Shown: positions 22,529 through 35,232 of the stretch, one piece after another
How the letters are laid out: the number at the start of each line of letters is the position of its first letter
Position numbering within the stretch: position 1 is the first letter of the stretch
Assembly: GCA_032988165.1 (NCBI GenBank)
Contig: JANTQF010000035.1
Location: forward strand, 1-64,000
Origin: Emmonsiellopsis sp. PD_33
Lineage: Eukaryota; Ascomycota; Eurotiomycetes; Onygenales; Ajellomycetaceae
Direction of reading: 5' to 3'
Length of the DNA: 64,000 nucleotides
Notes under the pieces: generated by a model
The model's database searches: none
Seen by the model: only the letters and a program-made list of their open reading frames with translations
What the model was told of the DNA's origin: nothing
Program-made: the position numbers and the translations under genes

Positions 22529-22975
22529 CCTGTTAGATATAGTATCACATAAAGACGTCTCTATGGTGTATTTTCTGGTGGTGCCAACTGCACTCTTCAT
22601 GGTCGAGATATCTTGATCTGATGAGATGAGAACGAGCGATAACGCGGGGTAATGGTAATACACGGGTACCTTGCTTACATGGCGGCGCTAGCGGTATTTG
22701 GAGCCCTGTACTGTCACCCCGGTACATGTCGCAGCCGGAGCTCGACTTTCTCCTGTGTCGTCAGCTTCATCCGAACCCAACTTCAACAACTTCTTGACAC
22801 GCCCCAGGCAGTCTGCATACCCAGCTCCAGGCACCCTTATTTCTGTTCTCTAATACCCCCCAGAGCTCTGTATAGCTTATTCCCCGCCATTCCTGCTGTG
22901 AAAGGCACAGCATACGTTCCAACACCTGTCATCCAACTGAACTCCAACTGCTCACGGAGCAAGCCAGCAGCAGCC
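22529..22975. promoter_or_regulatory. Divergent promoter, MAK32-like / CAP
   Basis: 447-bp spacer between divergent starts. Pyrimidine-rich on the + strand in the half nearest CAP. No gene supported; an in-frame upstream ATG of the MAK32-like gene lies at 22599. Confidence 0.55.
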
Positions 22976-24740
22976 ATGGCGTCCAACCACATGAACAGCT
23001 TCACAACCCTGATTAAGCGGTAAGCTCTGAGCCCGCATTACCTCCTTGTCACTGCTTTGACTTGCTGACTCCCGATAATAGGCTTGAGGCCGCCACCTCT
23101 CGCCTGGAGGATATGGCATCATCCCTTGACGGCTCCAGCCCAATCAGCCCTGCCCCTGGTGCTGCCACCCCAAGCGCTGCTCCAGAATCACCCAAGCAAG
23201 CGTCTCTCCCTCCGCCTCCGCCCCCACCCCCCGTTGTCGAGCCGACGCCTGTCGAGGTCGAGGACTTCGATGCCCTGATCAATAAGGAGGTTAAGAGCTT
23301 TGTTGACCTCGGTGACCAACTTGGAGGCCTAGTAGCAAAACAGGTACGATTGCATAGTAAATGTCTACTAGGGACGTTATGCTAACGGACAACGATAGTC
23401 GAAAGCATTCCTTCGCGCCTTCGAGGCCCAACGAACATGGGTCTACGTCTCCCTGAAAGCTAAGAAACCCGAAAGCCCACCCCTTGAACTCATGGCCGGC
23501 CTTCGCGAGGCCTCTGAGGAAATCACCAATATCAAAGACGCAAACCGACCCTCCCATTTTTTCAATCACTTGAGCGCTGTCGCAGATGGACTGGTGTTCC
23601 TGTCATGGTTCTTTGACCCTCGGCCAGTAACACTAATCCAAGAAGCCTTGTCTGCCTCGCAGTTTTATGGAAACCGGGTAATTACAGAATATAAGGGAAA
23701 GTGAGTGATATGACCGTTTACTGTATGGGGCGGGATGAAAACTAAATTCAAACAGGAATGCAACCCATGTCGCTTATATTCAAGCATATTACCAGATCTT
23801 CAAATCTTTAATTGAGTACATTAAAAATCACTACGTGGGAGGCTTAACCTGGAATAACAAGGACGGAGTGGACGTAACGGAGGCCCTGAAACAAATCGAG
23901 TCCAAGTCAGGGTCAGGAGCTGCCCCACCACCACCTCCTCCTCCACCTCCTCCTCCCGCCGGTGCAGGAGGGCCGCCACCTCCTCCACCCCCTCCTGCTG
24001 GCGGAGCACCTCCACCAAAAGCATCCTCTGGCGGCGACATGTCAGCTGTTTTCGATCAACTCAACCAAGGCTCTGCGATTACGTCCGGCCTTCGGAAAGT
24101 CGACAAGTCAGAGATGACACATAAAAACCCCAACCTCCGTAGCAGCTCGCTTGTCCCAGACCGCACCTCTAGAAGCGAGGAGTCGTCCCCAACTGCTCGT
24201 GGCAAATCACCTCTGCCAAGCAAGAAACCCAAGCCCGAAAGCATGAGGGTTAAAAAACCTGCTAAGAAGCAGCTCGATGGCAATAAGTGGTACATTGAAC
24301 ACTACGAAAACACGAGCGAAGTCATTGAGATCTCCGCCCAGCTCTCCCACTCCATTCTGATCTCCCACTGCAACAAGGCAATCGTCAAAGTCAGCAACAA
24401 AGCCAACGCCATCTCCATTGATAACTGCACCAACCTCTCCCTCATCGTCGACTCCCTCGTCAGCAGCATCGATGTCATCAAATCACCCAAGTTCGCCCTG
24501 CAGATCGATGGCGTCGTGCCCACAGTCCTCCTCGACCAGGTCGATGGCGCAACCATATACCTTAGCCAGACTAGCTTGGACAGCGAGGTATTCTCGAGCA
24601 AATGCTCGAATGTGAACATTGTGGTTCCGGCCAAGGAGGGAAGTGATGAGGATGACAAAGAGTGTCCAGTGCCTGAGCAGATTAGAACAGTGATCAAGGA
24701 TGGGGTTGTTGTTAGTGAGATTGTTGAGCATGCTGGATAG
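22976..24740 (+). CDS. SRV2: Adenylyl cyclase-associated protein (CAP/Srv2)
   Basis: Actin-regulating protein that recycles cofilin-bound ADP-actin monomers and, in yeasts, links to adenylyl cyclase. Four exons (22976-23019, 23082-23343, 23399-23700, 23756-24740) give 530 residues. Order: short oligomerisation and cyclase-binding N-terminus (MASNHMNSFTTLIKRLEAAT, a coiled-coil heptad), helical folded domain (EDFDALINKEVKSFVDLG to QIFKSLIEYIKNHYVGGLTW), two long polyproline runs for profilin binding, a WH2-like region, then the beta-helix CARP domain (KKQLDGNKWYIEHYENTSEV, SHSILISHCNKAIVKVSNKA, VVPTVLLDQVDGATIYLS). The C-terminus is complete and close to the usual family length. All junctions are GT-AG. 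Confidence 0.96.
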
Positions 24741-25721
24741 ATAGATAATACCTATCATCTTTGTCGGGTTGTTTCTGATGGGGGGTGGGATTTCTTGCAT
24801 ATACCTACCTTTGTTTGAGTCGAGCCGTTTTGGTTGAGGGCAAAGAGTTGGCCTCAAGGCCCTGTGAATATAAACTTTTGGGTGTTGATCAGATTACCCA
24901 CCTACCTACTTACCCATTATATATAAGTTCTTCAATTTGGTTCACTCCGTTTTGCGGTCCTGCGGCATTGCCTTCTTTTCGGGTTTCTTTTCTCTGCGTC
25001 CTCTTTCCAGATGCTTCGGGAAACAAATCCCTTAAAAGGAGAAGGGTTGGAGGAGCAAAAAAGGGGGGGGGGGGATGAAAACTTTAACTGCTATTCTGCA
25101 AACTATCTTAACCTTGTCCTATGTATATAATAGCATTCGTATATCCCATTGCAAATTTATCCCAGTTATTATTCAGAGATATATATACCTGCTCATTTAT
25201 CTACAATCCCTAAAATTGAAAAAAAAAAAAAAAATCAAATAAATAAAAATAGGGATGTTCTGCATCTCATTTTCAGTTGTTTAGTATCAGATTATGTCCA
25301 TCTTTTCCCCGTCGTCGAATCAAAAAAAAAACATCGGAGAGGAGGTTAGTTGTATGACTACAGTGATAGTAACAGTGGCAGTTTCAAAATTATCCAGGCA
25401 TGGAGAGGAATAGTTGGTATATAAAGATAAAAGAAATAAAAATAATAAAAATAAAAGCTTTGTTGGTATAATGATAGAAATATTGTGTTTGTTGTATGCA
25501 TGCACGCCTCCCCTCTTCCAGTCCAGTAATCGCCTCGAAACATCCTGTGTTTTCAACTATCCAAATGAAGAAACGCCTCACCCCTCTATAAACTTGAAAA
25601 GACAAAGAACAATCAATAAAAAGCATCCCGTCGGGTATGCAAGGGGCTCGACAGACGCACTGTCTCGGTTTGCTATATACATAGATAAATAGGAAAGCGG
25701 GAGGCGTGGGGAGTGGGGTAT
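24741..25721. other. Convergent 3' spacer with homopolymers
   Basis: About 980 bp between the 3' ends of CAP and the Atos-like gene. It contains a 12-base G run at 25063-25074 and a 16-base A run at 25219-25234, both on the + strand. No gene supported. Confidence 0.65.
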
Positions 25722-28374
25722 TTATTTTTTCTCCCCAGACGAATCGTCTGGCTTCAGCACGACATCTAGATTCCGCAACTTGCGCGCCAGCAGGCTTTCT
25801 CCGGCTTCGTTGCCACTAGATGACATCCCAAAGCCACCTCCGTACCCGGCGTCGCCTTTCTGGCGTTTGCTGTACATTTCTCCCCCACCTGAGTTTGAGC
25901 TTGAGGATGGGGACGAAGGGATGTTGGCGGAGAAGGATAATGACGAGGGTTCCTGAGTCTTGGGTGTGTTGGGGTTTGGCGTGGTTGGTGAAATGCCGAA
26001 CCATGCACGGGTAGTGAATATGTTTGGGTCGATTCTGGGTTGGAAATCGGAGGGGGATTGGATGGTTTCTTCTGCGGGGAGGGGAGGGAATCGGAAGTCG
26101 GCGGGGTGCAAAGCAGGTAGTGGAGGGGCGTATATATCTGACTCGTGATTGCTGAAGTCGCTCATTTGAGGAATTGATCGTGAGGTAAGTGCAGCCCCAG
26201 AGCTTCGCCGCCTGAATGCCTTTTCCGCAGCTAATTTACTTCCCGCGCTGCCCATACCGATTTCCTTGTTGGGTTTATAAGGGCTGTATCGAGGGTCAGG
26301 ATATTGCACCTCGTTGCGCAGTTTCTCCTTGCCATCTGGAACCCTATTCGCGAACACGACTCGGATCCCGGAATAGAGATAGAAGCGGCCACGAGATGGA
26401 GAGCAGATATTAAGATGGATTAGATATCTCAGTATCGGTTTGTCAGTCGGGTTTTCGCCAGTACCAAGTGAAGCTTCTGGTCTGTCGGTGCCTAGGTTTG
26501 TTCTCGCCGACAGCGGCATGTCGATGATCGGACCAGCCGAATAACTTCGCTGCCGTATGAAGGTTTTGGATCCTGGTTCCATCCCTTCTAGATCATACGG
26601 AACAAGGAAAAGTTTCACTGCGGTCTTGTTTGGGTTCTTTATGATAATCTGTAACTGTCCTTGCTGAGGTATGCGATAGCTTCCTCCAGGTGGTGCTCTA
26701 GGAGACTCGGAGCGTCTAGACCGCTTCTCTCTTCTTCGCCGTTCCTGCTGAATAGATGCAGGTGCCTTGGCGGTCACATTGTCTCCTTCAGGGCGGTTGT
26801 CCATCTGTTTAAATGGACTTGTATGACGTCGACGATTCCTATGGCTTCCCCTACCCTCATTCTGAAGCGAAGATTCAATATCAATAAATCCAACATAAGG
26901 ACTGGGGCTGTCGTCCTCTATTGACCGTCCACTACCAGACGTAGGATAGCTGTAGAAGACGGCAGGGAATGGTACTGTGACGTGAGGAGGGCACTTCAGG
27001 TTGGGCTTGCAGTTTCCTCTCCCAAGTACCCCGATCTGGGCAGTAAAATCCAAAGGTTTTGACGGAGACGTAGACATCCTCCCACGTAAAATAGACTCCT
27101 CGTACGATCCTACCATGGAAGCGTGATGGAGTGGGGAGGACACATCAGACGAAAAGGATGGTCTTCTGGAACGGAATATAGAAGGTGTATGTGGCGAGGT
27201 CGCTGGTTGAAGCGTATAGGTCGATGTTAGGGACCTACGAGGTTGATGTGCTTGGTATGGAAACGTCGCTTCTCTTCTCCACGATCGGGATGGTGCGGGG
27301 CCCCGGAGATGACCCGGTGGGGAGGACTGCAATGACCCAAACGTTTCTGGAGGTAAAGTACGTCGACGATTTGCTTTCTCTGGGCCCACAGATAGATCCA
27401 TGGGGTCAATCTTTGGAGAAAAATCTAGGTCGGTGTTGTTTGCTTGGTGCACCAAAGGGCTTGTTGGAGCTTTCAGAACAAAACTTGATGAGAAGGAGGA
27501 AAGTGAAGGAGCTCTAGCCCGACTAGCCAAGATCAAATCAATATCCTGCTTAGTAGGCCTCGGCGGACTTGCGGGTGTGAACCAAGGGGTTGTTGGCGAA
27601 GATCCAAAAGGGCCATGGCTTTTGGGTGGCTCAAAAGGCTGATTATGGTTTTGCGGTTTCTGGTGTTGGGGCGATCCCTCCCGAAAGTCACCAGAATGCA
27701 ATGCTGACCGTGGTCGTTCAATTTCACAAGGGCTAGATAGTATTACACTCCCAGAATCGGCTTTTGGTGATTCCTGTATTTCTGCGGCTGGGAGAAGAGG
27801 AGGAGACTTCTCCTTCCTCTGACCTTCCAGCCTTGAATGTGGAGGGTCTCCATGTTTGGCAAAATATTCTTCCAGCTACCCGGTATTGGAAGGTTAGCTG
27901 CATAGTCCCAGAAACATTGAACAAAATAGATACGCAAAGAAATTTAGTTACTGCAGGAGGGGTGAGTACAAAAGGGCATGACTCGACCAATCTCGACTAT
28001 GAACATGCGGTAGAAGAAGAGATGAGAAATTTTCCAAGGAGGGAGCAAGATATGCAAGAACCCTAGAGGCCAGAAAGTAGATAACCTGCCAAACATATAC
28101 TTACAGAACGATTAGGAACCCAAGTCGGACTTTCTCCCTTCTTGATACTTCGTATCAACTCTTCTCGGTCACTCGTCTGCAGCCTCTGAGGACTATATGG
28201 CTCTATATTTGCCCCTGAAGAAGAAGATTCGGCCATAATTTCGTCCCCAACATCATCAGAACCTCCCACCAGGGTGCGGGTTCCTATATTATCATTATCT
28301 GCAGCACCACCGCTTGACGGCCAGGTGGGATGGTAGCGGGGCTCATTAGGGTCTTTGTCCCGGAAAATTGGCAT
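25722..28374 (-). CDS. Atos-like conserved-domain protein (DUF4210 / chromosome-segregation type)
   Basis: Two exons (28374-28105 and 27875-25722, intron 229 bp) give 807 residues. The N-terminus is MPIFRDKDPNEPRYHPTWPS; a Ser/Pro-rich disordered region follows. The first conserved block is GVLGRGNCKPNLKCPPHVTV followed by FPAVFYSY and SPYVGFIDIES (DUF4210-like). The second, after a basic linker, is QLQIIIKNPNKTAVKLFLVP, MEPGSKTFIRQRSYSA, RYLIHLNICSPSRGRFYLYS and GIRVVFANR. The same two blocks occur in animal Atos/FAM214 proteins and in fission-yeast proteins linked to meiotic chromosome segregation. The role is probably nuclear and regulatory, but the molecular function is not established. 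The junction NRS/LEEYFAKHGD places the splice; the frame upstream of it is closed by a stop. Confidence 0.87.
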
Positions 28375-29018
28375 ATTGGACTTGATAATGGGTCATTTGC
28401 TCTGCGGGCAAGCCGACATCCCTCAGATGGAAGACGTGGCAGCCTCGTCAACTAGTGACGAGGAACGCGGGGGAGTGAAGTGGCACGTTGGGAGTGGCGG
28501 GCAGGACAAGGACATGCAACAGGTTTAGCCAGGTGTTGGTGACGGAGCGGCGGTATATCGGGCGTAGATCGATGCAGCGAGGGCACGGGGAGGGTGACGG
28601 GTGTGGAGAGCGCAAGTCCTGCTTCGACACGGGCAGGGCGAGCGGGATGGCGTCGTGAAGCTGTTCATGGCGGACGAACGAAGCATGGCCGGGTGTTTGT
28701 CCAGGTTGATGCCGGCGATTACATACATCATAGTGGACCACGAGGCCGAGGCCGGTCACGTGGCCAGCCTTTCTTTGGAGGTTTCTCTCGACGTTCTGCT
28801 TTCTTGCGTGGACAACGACGATATTGGCCGTTTGATATTGCACAGTCCCCCGTCTGCTGGTTGGGATTGCTAGGAAGACATTTGACTATTGCATTCCCAC
28901 CGTTTCACAGTTTGCGCGCCCAATAGCTACGAGTTACGCCCTGTCACAACCGTCGCAAATTTTATCTGCTTTCCTGAAGCCCTCCCACCACTGCTACATC
29001 GACCCTTCACAAATAAAC
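28375..29018. promoter_or_regulatory. Divergent promoter, Atos-like / FYV7
   Basis: 644-bp spacer with no supported gene. A GTCACGTG Cbf1-type site lies at 28755-28762. Confidence 0.55.
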
Positions 29019-29710
29019 ATGGCGCCAAAAAGACCTAGAGACGACGATACGGGAGCCGGTGGCAGCATGACTAAAAAGAAAAAGGGCTTTTCAGTTGGTC
29101 CTGCCAACCTCCCAGACGGCACATACCGCAGAAAAGGTTTCGTGAAACGCTTATTTCCCCCTTCTTATTAGGATCACGACATTAACCTGCCATTTGTTTT
29201 ACAGTCCAAAAAATAAAAACAGACTTAATCCACAAAGCCAAGGTCAAAAAATCCTACGCAAAAGTCAAAGCGGAGGAGCTCGCAAACCCCGCACCCAAAT
29301 CAAACTATACCGCAGAATCAACACTCGAAGGACACGGCGATGAGAGAGACACACAACAGCCCGAGCCAGCGGGGCTAGACCTGCATCCGGACAGACAAGC
29401 AATGCTCGATGCTCCCACCGAACAACCGCCCACGGCGACATTGCCAGACCGCGGCGCCGGCCCCAGGAGAGATGCGCGGGATCGCCAAAATAACAAACGT
29501 CGTCCGAAACCGGCGCCCTTCACCAAGGAGATGGAGATAGCAAAGAGAAGACAGGAGGAGATTGAGAAGAAGCAGAAGATTAGGGAGGCGAAGCAACGGG
29601 ATCGTGAGGCTATGGGTAGGGCGAGAAGGCCGGATCAGTTTGGGAAACGGAGGCTGGGGAGGGAGAGTAAGGTGTTGTTGGATCGGGTTAAGAGGATGGT
29701 TGAGGAGTGA
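29019..29710 (+). CDS. FYV7: rRNA-processing protein Fyv7
   Basis: Small basic nucleolar protein of the pre-40S pathway, needed for 18S rRNA maturation in yeast. Two exons (29019-29136, 29205-29710) give 207 residues. Features: MAPKRPRDDD start, a Lys-rich patch (MTKKKKGFSVGPANLPDG), the conserved VQKIKTDLIHKAKVKKSYAK helix beginning at the splice junction, an acidic/Pro-rich middle, and a long charged helix near the end (FTKEMEIAKRRQEEIEKKQK, then DREAMGRARRPDQFGKRRLG) that fits the family C-terminus. The length is typical for fungi. The intron is 68 bp. The last 180 bases switch to G-rich sense-strand sequence. Confidence 0.9.
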
Positions 29711-30361
29711 GGGTTTTTTTTGTCGTCGGGTGTCTGTTGCTATGATTAACTGGAGCCATACGGTTTACTTGGGAGTATGGGAACCCGGGGCCAGCAGGAT
29801 TTTGCCCAACACGTTGAGAATCGAAGGGGCAATGCGGTGTTCGTGATAGATATTCTTGCTATCACAGATATATAGCGTGGAATTACCCATCCAGATCACG
29901 CCATGGATCTAACGGTATGAGGCCGCCTTTAAAAATATGGGGACGACGACTGTTCCCAGAGCACCAGGCATGTAATCCCTCCTACGCGGGCGTGCGTCAC
30001 ATACCAAGTGTAGTTAGGTGAAATATCCCAGCGATGGATGATATGAGCCTTTAGGTAGCGGACTGACACTCTCCCTTTGGCTATAGTGCGTGCCTGTGGT
30101 GTCCACTGTAATCAGTTAGGTGCCGGAATGTCAAAGCCGGCCCATGAGGTGGTTGAAAGGGGCTTTACTACCCTTAGGGTGCTAATCTTAATTCTTTTTA
30201 CATATCCATATTTCCCCTCATATCTAGCTTGTCCCATAATACTTGAGATATGGATACATAATTCTATAAAATTAACGCTCGTGTGGGTATCTAGGCACAT
30301 ACATAAAACGTCTATCATTCCTCATCATCATACATAACCCACAACCCACCAACGCCAACCC
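29711..30361. other. Convergent 3' spacer, no gene seen
   Basis: About 650 bp between the 3' ends of FYV7 and the gamma-tubulin complex gene. No open frame or RNA gene is convincing. Confidence 0.6.
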
Positions 30362-33347
30362 CTAATAAAACCCATTCAAATCCAACCTCAGCAACAAATG
30401 TTCAAAAACTACCTCTGTTTCCACCCCTGCCAACTTCCACCCAGACCTCTCCCCGCTCCCCCACGCTGCAAGATCCGCATGCTTCCCTTTCGCCCTCATC
30501 GCCTTGACCCCATCCAACCCCCTCAGAAACCTCACAAACCCAGAAACCTGCTTCCTAAAAAGGGCAAATAGTTGCTTGACAATCCGCTCGTAAGACTCCT
30601 TCTGTCCACTCCAGTTTCCGCTCGCCGCCGCCTTCGAGATCGGCGCAAACGCCAATATCGTCCCGAAGATATCATCTAGCAGCTTGCGCGCCTGCGCATG
30701 TCTCTTACTGACGAAGAGTGCAAAGAGGATCTGATCGAGGACGTCTTCATGATATTCGCGAAGTCGATGGAGGCTTTTAGCGTGGTTGATGGTCCCGTCG
30801 ATGTCGCCCTTATCAATGCACTTTTCAATCTTCATGATGGTTTTCTCGAACTTGCTCCATGTATCGCCTACGGCAATGTGGAATGAGTAATCGCTAATCG
30901 CTTGCACGAAATGCTGCGCCTCTGTACGGAAACGCTGCGTGGTTGTCCGGCTCATGTTGTTTGTACTTGCTCGATCCGTCGAGTCGCGGATAAGGGCGTT
31001 GGCGACGGCGAGCATTCTTATTTGCCGGAGGAGGCGGCGGAATATGTGATCGTATCTGCGTAGACTTCGTGGGGTTATTATTGTTTCGAGTACGGTGGGC
31101 GGGTGATATTGGAGACGGAGGAAATCTAGGGCTTCGATGGAGTTGGGATTTTTGCATTTTAGCAGTTCCTCGCCGGTTAGTTCACGGATGGCGAAGCTGA
31201 GGCCGCCTGGGAGCTCTTTGTTTCCGGTAGTTTGGTTGGGTGTGTTGGGACGCAGATATTGTTTGTCGCTGTGGTAGCTTTCGGATAGGAGGCCCATTAG
31301 GACAAGGCGGAGTTCGGAGCTTGCGGGTGGCCAAGTGTCGCGATTGCCTAGACGGAGGCCGGTGGAGCTGCCGCCCCGAACTACGCCGGCCTTGCGCTCG
31401 CCGCTGTGCATTTCTGGATCGAAGAGGACGTGGGATAACCGAGAGGAAAATACGCCATCACCAAGTAGCTGGAATCGCCATTGGAGTTGTAGGTGGTCTT
31501 TGATTTTGTGGCCCTTGAAGAGGAGATGCAGGCAGGAGAAGTTGATCAGCCTGGTTTGAGCGGAGATAACGGGGTCGAGGGAGAGATGAACGGAGGCGTC
31601 CAAAGGTGGCCCGAAAAGGGGCTGGTGTCCGGGAATCCGTTCAGGGTTGAAGCACTGGCTTTCAGTAAGGAGGGCATGTAGTTTATGTGAGGAGACTGAG
31701 GAACGGCTTGCTATTAGTTCTGGACCATCTTTCTCCGCATCAATGTCGAAAAGTGAAAAGGCGCCATCGATTGTACACTCATCGTTATGCACCCTGGCAT
31801 CCTCGTCACTATTGTCGCTATCATATATGTTCGTGTTAGGGGCCAGGCGCCTTTCATTATACCGAAGTATCTCCTTTCGAAGCTGCGCCTCGTAATCATT
31901 TGCTTTTCGTTGAATTTTATCGATGTCCTGCCAGGTAAAAGCGCAATTTAGGGACAAGGGTGTAGCCTGCCTCGTGCCACGTTTTCGAGAAAGTGGGTGA
32001 TTGGGATGGAACATTCTGAGGAGTCTCAAGCTTTTACCACTCTCAAATATTGTCTCCGCATACCCTTCAGGAACAAACACCGGCATTGCTTCTGGCCGAA
32101 AGCTGTAGTCAACGGATTGAGTCTCTATCCTTCCGTTTTGCTTCTCAACATATTCCGTAGCTATGAACCCTTTCTCATTCCTGTTGAGCTCAATAAGGGT
32201 TTGTGGTTCGGGCCGTAGTCCAATCCACGACTCAACAACCGACACCCATGATTCGGCCACAAGAGCCATAATTTCGTGTAGAATACCGGATAGCCAAATA
32301 AATTGGTGGGCAAAATGGTCGCACTTCATGAAGACAGATGATATCACGGCTCCATCTGTTTTCGCATCTTCCGCACTCTCGATAATCTCGACTAGGACTT
32401 GTAGTAGACAGCCAGACCGTCTGAAGAGCATTTGAGTTTTCAACAACGAAAGACCGGTCTTAAAGAGCTCAGCTAGATTCTCTTCAAAGCTATGCAGAAG
32501 CACCGAGGCAGCCCGGGCGAGGCTGGATAGTGGAGTCGGTAAATCAACACGCGTGGGAACCGTGAGAATGAACCGTCTGATCTTGCGCACCCGGGTGCCA
32601 CACTGTAAAAACTCTTCAATCATCCCATCCAGAGTAGCCAGGCTAATACCAGATATGCGTGCGTCCATGATATCCTTTTCAAACACCCGGGTTTGCTCAT
32701 TGTATCGGAAAAATATCGAATTCCACCCAAGCCCTAGACGGAAAAGTGACGCAATGAAAATATCCGTTCGTGCTACGCGACCGGAATCCTCGAGGCCGCT
32801 CTCCGTTGCCCGCAAGGATAACGCAGCATCATAGCCGCGGGGCCCAGCTTCGCTGAGGTAGATGGGGAGGGCGGGTCGGGCGTGATGCTGGGGAAATGTA
32901 TCCCATGATCTCAGAGTGATTGTTTCAGCAGTAAGTTTTGAAATTCCTTCCAAGGCCCAAACGTCTAGGATTTGATCCGGTTCTTGTTCGATATCGGGGG
33001 GTGCATCGGTTTGGCTGGCGCTTGAGGAAGCCGAAGTTGTGTCCGTGTCAATGGACTCGAGGGGGTCGGAACCGAATAGATTTAACTCGTATATAGTAGA
33101 ATCTTTCTGGTTAAATAGGTCTAGAGAGCTCTGGAAAACTCCCTTGGCAAGATCTAATACCAGAAGCCAATTAGCACGTCGACTAGATCCTGAAGAGAAG
33201 ATTCAGAACAGCCAAATTACCAGGAAAGCCGTCGTCCCAAGGCAGGGAATCGAGAGGCTGAAGAGTCTGTAGGGAGAAGTAGGACGGCTCCCACAGCCTG
33301 TCCACGGCCAGCGCAAACGGGTCGTCTGCATCCCTTTCCAAGTCCAT
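30362..33347 (-). CDS. Gamma-tubulin complex component (GCP5/GCP6-type, Spc97/Spc98 family)
   Basis: Subunit of the gamma-tubulin ring complex at spindle pole bodies and other nucleation sites. Two exons (33347-33221, 33153-30362, intron 67 bp) give 972 residues. The N-terminus is MDLERDADDPFALAVDRLWE, then WDDGFPDLAKGVFQSS. The GRIP1-like region includes SEAGPRGYDAALSLR and VARTDIFIASLFRLGLGWNS; the GRIP2-like C-terminal region includes QTRLINFSCLHLLFKGHKIK, DHLQLQWRFQLLGDGVF, VQAISDYSFHIAVGDTWSKF and LREYHEDVLDQILFALFVSK. The pattern is of a non-core component rather than GCP2/3; GCP6 (fission-yeast Alp16 type) is my best guess, GCP5 the alternative. A 6-codon upstream ORF ends exactly at the start codon. 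Confidence 0.88.
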
Positions 33348-33619
33348 TATTGCTGCTGGGAGTCCATCTTGCACTTTTATGAATGATTAGACGACGCGTT
33401 CGGGGAAACATCAACGCGGCCGATCACGCTAGGCCAAAGTAGGACTGGTGCGGCTCTGGGGCAGCGCACGGACCACCGCTTATTTCGGCGTTATTTTGAC
33501 GCTTCATTGATCATTGCCGTGGACATTCAAGACACCGCCGACGCGACTTGGGAGCTGGCCCTTTCATCCCCCCTCCTCCATCTTCTATTACACGTCATCA
33601 CATCCAGACTTTGTTTCCA
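33348..33619. promoter_or_regulatory. Divergent promoter, GCP / EAF7, with overlapping uORF
   Basis: 272-bp spacer. On the minus strand a 6-codon ORF (33367-33347) encodes MDSQQQ and its stop overlaps the main ATG as TAATG. Confidence 0.7.
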
Positions 33620-34692
33620 ATGCCGCCCAGAAAGAAGCTAAGGCTCTCGTCCCAGGGGGTTTCAACGCCGCAAGCCGAGCCGGAGGGTACATCGAAGCCG
33701 GAGGCAGATGGCGACTCCCTCGTTACAGACCCATGGACCGAAGATCAAGAAACCTCGTTGCTGAAGGGGATTATAAGATACAAGCCAGTTGGTGCGTCTT
33801 GTCTGTGGTGTGGATCCACGTAGGAATGTGAAGCTGATTGTTGCGGGGGCGCAATAATATAGGAATGCACAAGCACTTTCGCATGTTAGCTATCTCGGAC
33901 CACATGACGAGCCAAGGATACGCGACACCTAGTGATCCGCATACGCGAATACCGGGTATTTGGAAGAAGTTGGGAACGCTATATAATCTGTCCGCATTGG
34001 ATGAACGGGTTAGTCACGGCACACCACGGCGACTGCGACTGCGACTTCCCATCGCTGATAGGGCCCACCATCAAGATATTAATTGATTTTTCTGGACTCT
34101 AGGAAACCTCTCTTGCTACGGACGGATCGGGCGAAGTTGAACCGGCCCAAGAGCCCTATTGCCCGTTCGAGCTACCGGAAGATGAATATGGTGATATGAT
34201 GTTCGAGCGGAGGATAAATCCCGAAGGCTCAATGTCCCCTTCAATGAGCGGTATAGGGTCCAGGAGGGCTAGCACGATTGCAGATACAGACGGTAAGAAC
34301 AATGTCGCCTCTTCAAAGCATATCCTGTACATGCAAAGACTAATAGGAAAGCCGCTCTAGAGCCACGATCCTCACCCGCCCCCTCACGCGGTCGACGCGG
34401 ACAACGCGGTGGCCGCAGCACAACGAGGGGCACGCGATCGTCACGATTACATGCTGAAACGGAGAATGGGAAGGGACGGCAGGGTAAAGCTAGTCCTGTC
34501 AAGGAAGATGATACAGCGGATGACGGTGAAGATGAGGAGGGGGAGGAGGAGGGCACAGAGACTGGTGAGGGAGAGGACACAGACACACAGGCTGCGGATT
34601 CAGCGCCGGCAAGGTCTACGAGAACTCAGTCTTCGAGAGGGAAGTCGAAGAAAGCCGCTCGGGGTGCACCGAAACGGGGGAGGCGCCGTTGA
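33620..34692 (+). CDS. EAF7: NuA4 histone acetyltransferase subunit Eaf7 (MRGBP/CT20 family)
   Basis: Chromatin protein of the NuA4/TINTIN module, partner of Eaf3/MRG15. Four exons (33620-33791, 33863-34008, 34103-34292, 34352-34692) give 282 residues. The CT20/Eaf7 domain is clear: DPWTEDQETSLLKGIIRYKP, VGMHKHFRMLAISDHM, RIPGIWKKLGTLYNLSALDE, then PFELPEDEYGDMMFERRI. The C-terminal half is an Arg/Gly-rich stretch and an acidic run, then a basic Lys/Arg end (SKKAARGAPKRGRRR). Intron 3 must end at the AAAG acceptor at 34351; using the nearer TAG would bring a stop into frame after three codons. It shares a short promoter with the gamma-tubulin complex gene. Confidence 0.92.
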
Positions 34693-35232
34693 TGCGTATG
34701 GATTTGGTTGTTGGTCCCGTTTCTTGGGGGTTGGTTTGTTGTGTTTTCAAATTCGGTATTATGTATTGGGAAGGATGGATTCGCTCTCCCTAACAAAATA
34801 CGGGGCGCGGTTAAAGCCAGGCGATCGGAGTGGCTTGTATGATAATGATTAACATGTACAGGTTTTGTAAATATATACCATGGTCGGAGTTTATTATGTT
34901 CATTTAAATATAAACATCGATATCAACATACTATATGAACCACCCTCGAGTTATCTGCATCAAATCATATCAATTGGCATATTCTTATACATGTAATACA
35001 GTAACGCAAGGGAAAAAAAAACATCGACAAATGGACCTCAACTCATGCAAATGGCGGTAATAATAGAAACCAAAATTCAACAAAGGGAAAACTCCAAACT
35101 GAGCATATGTACTAATATCATGGGGGCATGTCCACCTCTATTTGGTTCGACCGGGACTTTTTGGTGAGTTTAAAAATAAGGAGGGGATTCTTTTTTGGCT
35201 TTAGGCAGGAATGGCTGGGGAAACACCAAAGT
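34693..35232. other. Convergent 3' spacer, no gene seen
   Basis: 540 bp between the 3' ends of EAF7 and IDH2, AT-rich. No supported gene. Confidence 0.6.

Noticed and set aside
34343..34363. In-frame stop at the start of the last EAF7 exon
   Set aside because: It appears only if the nearer TAG acceptor is used; the AAAG acceptor at 34351 gives an open frame to the end.
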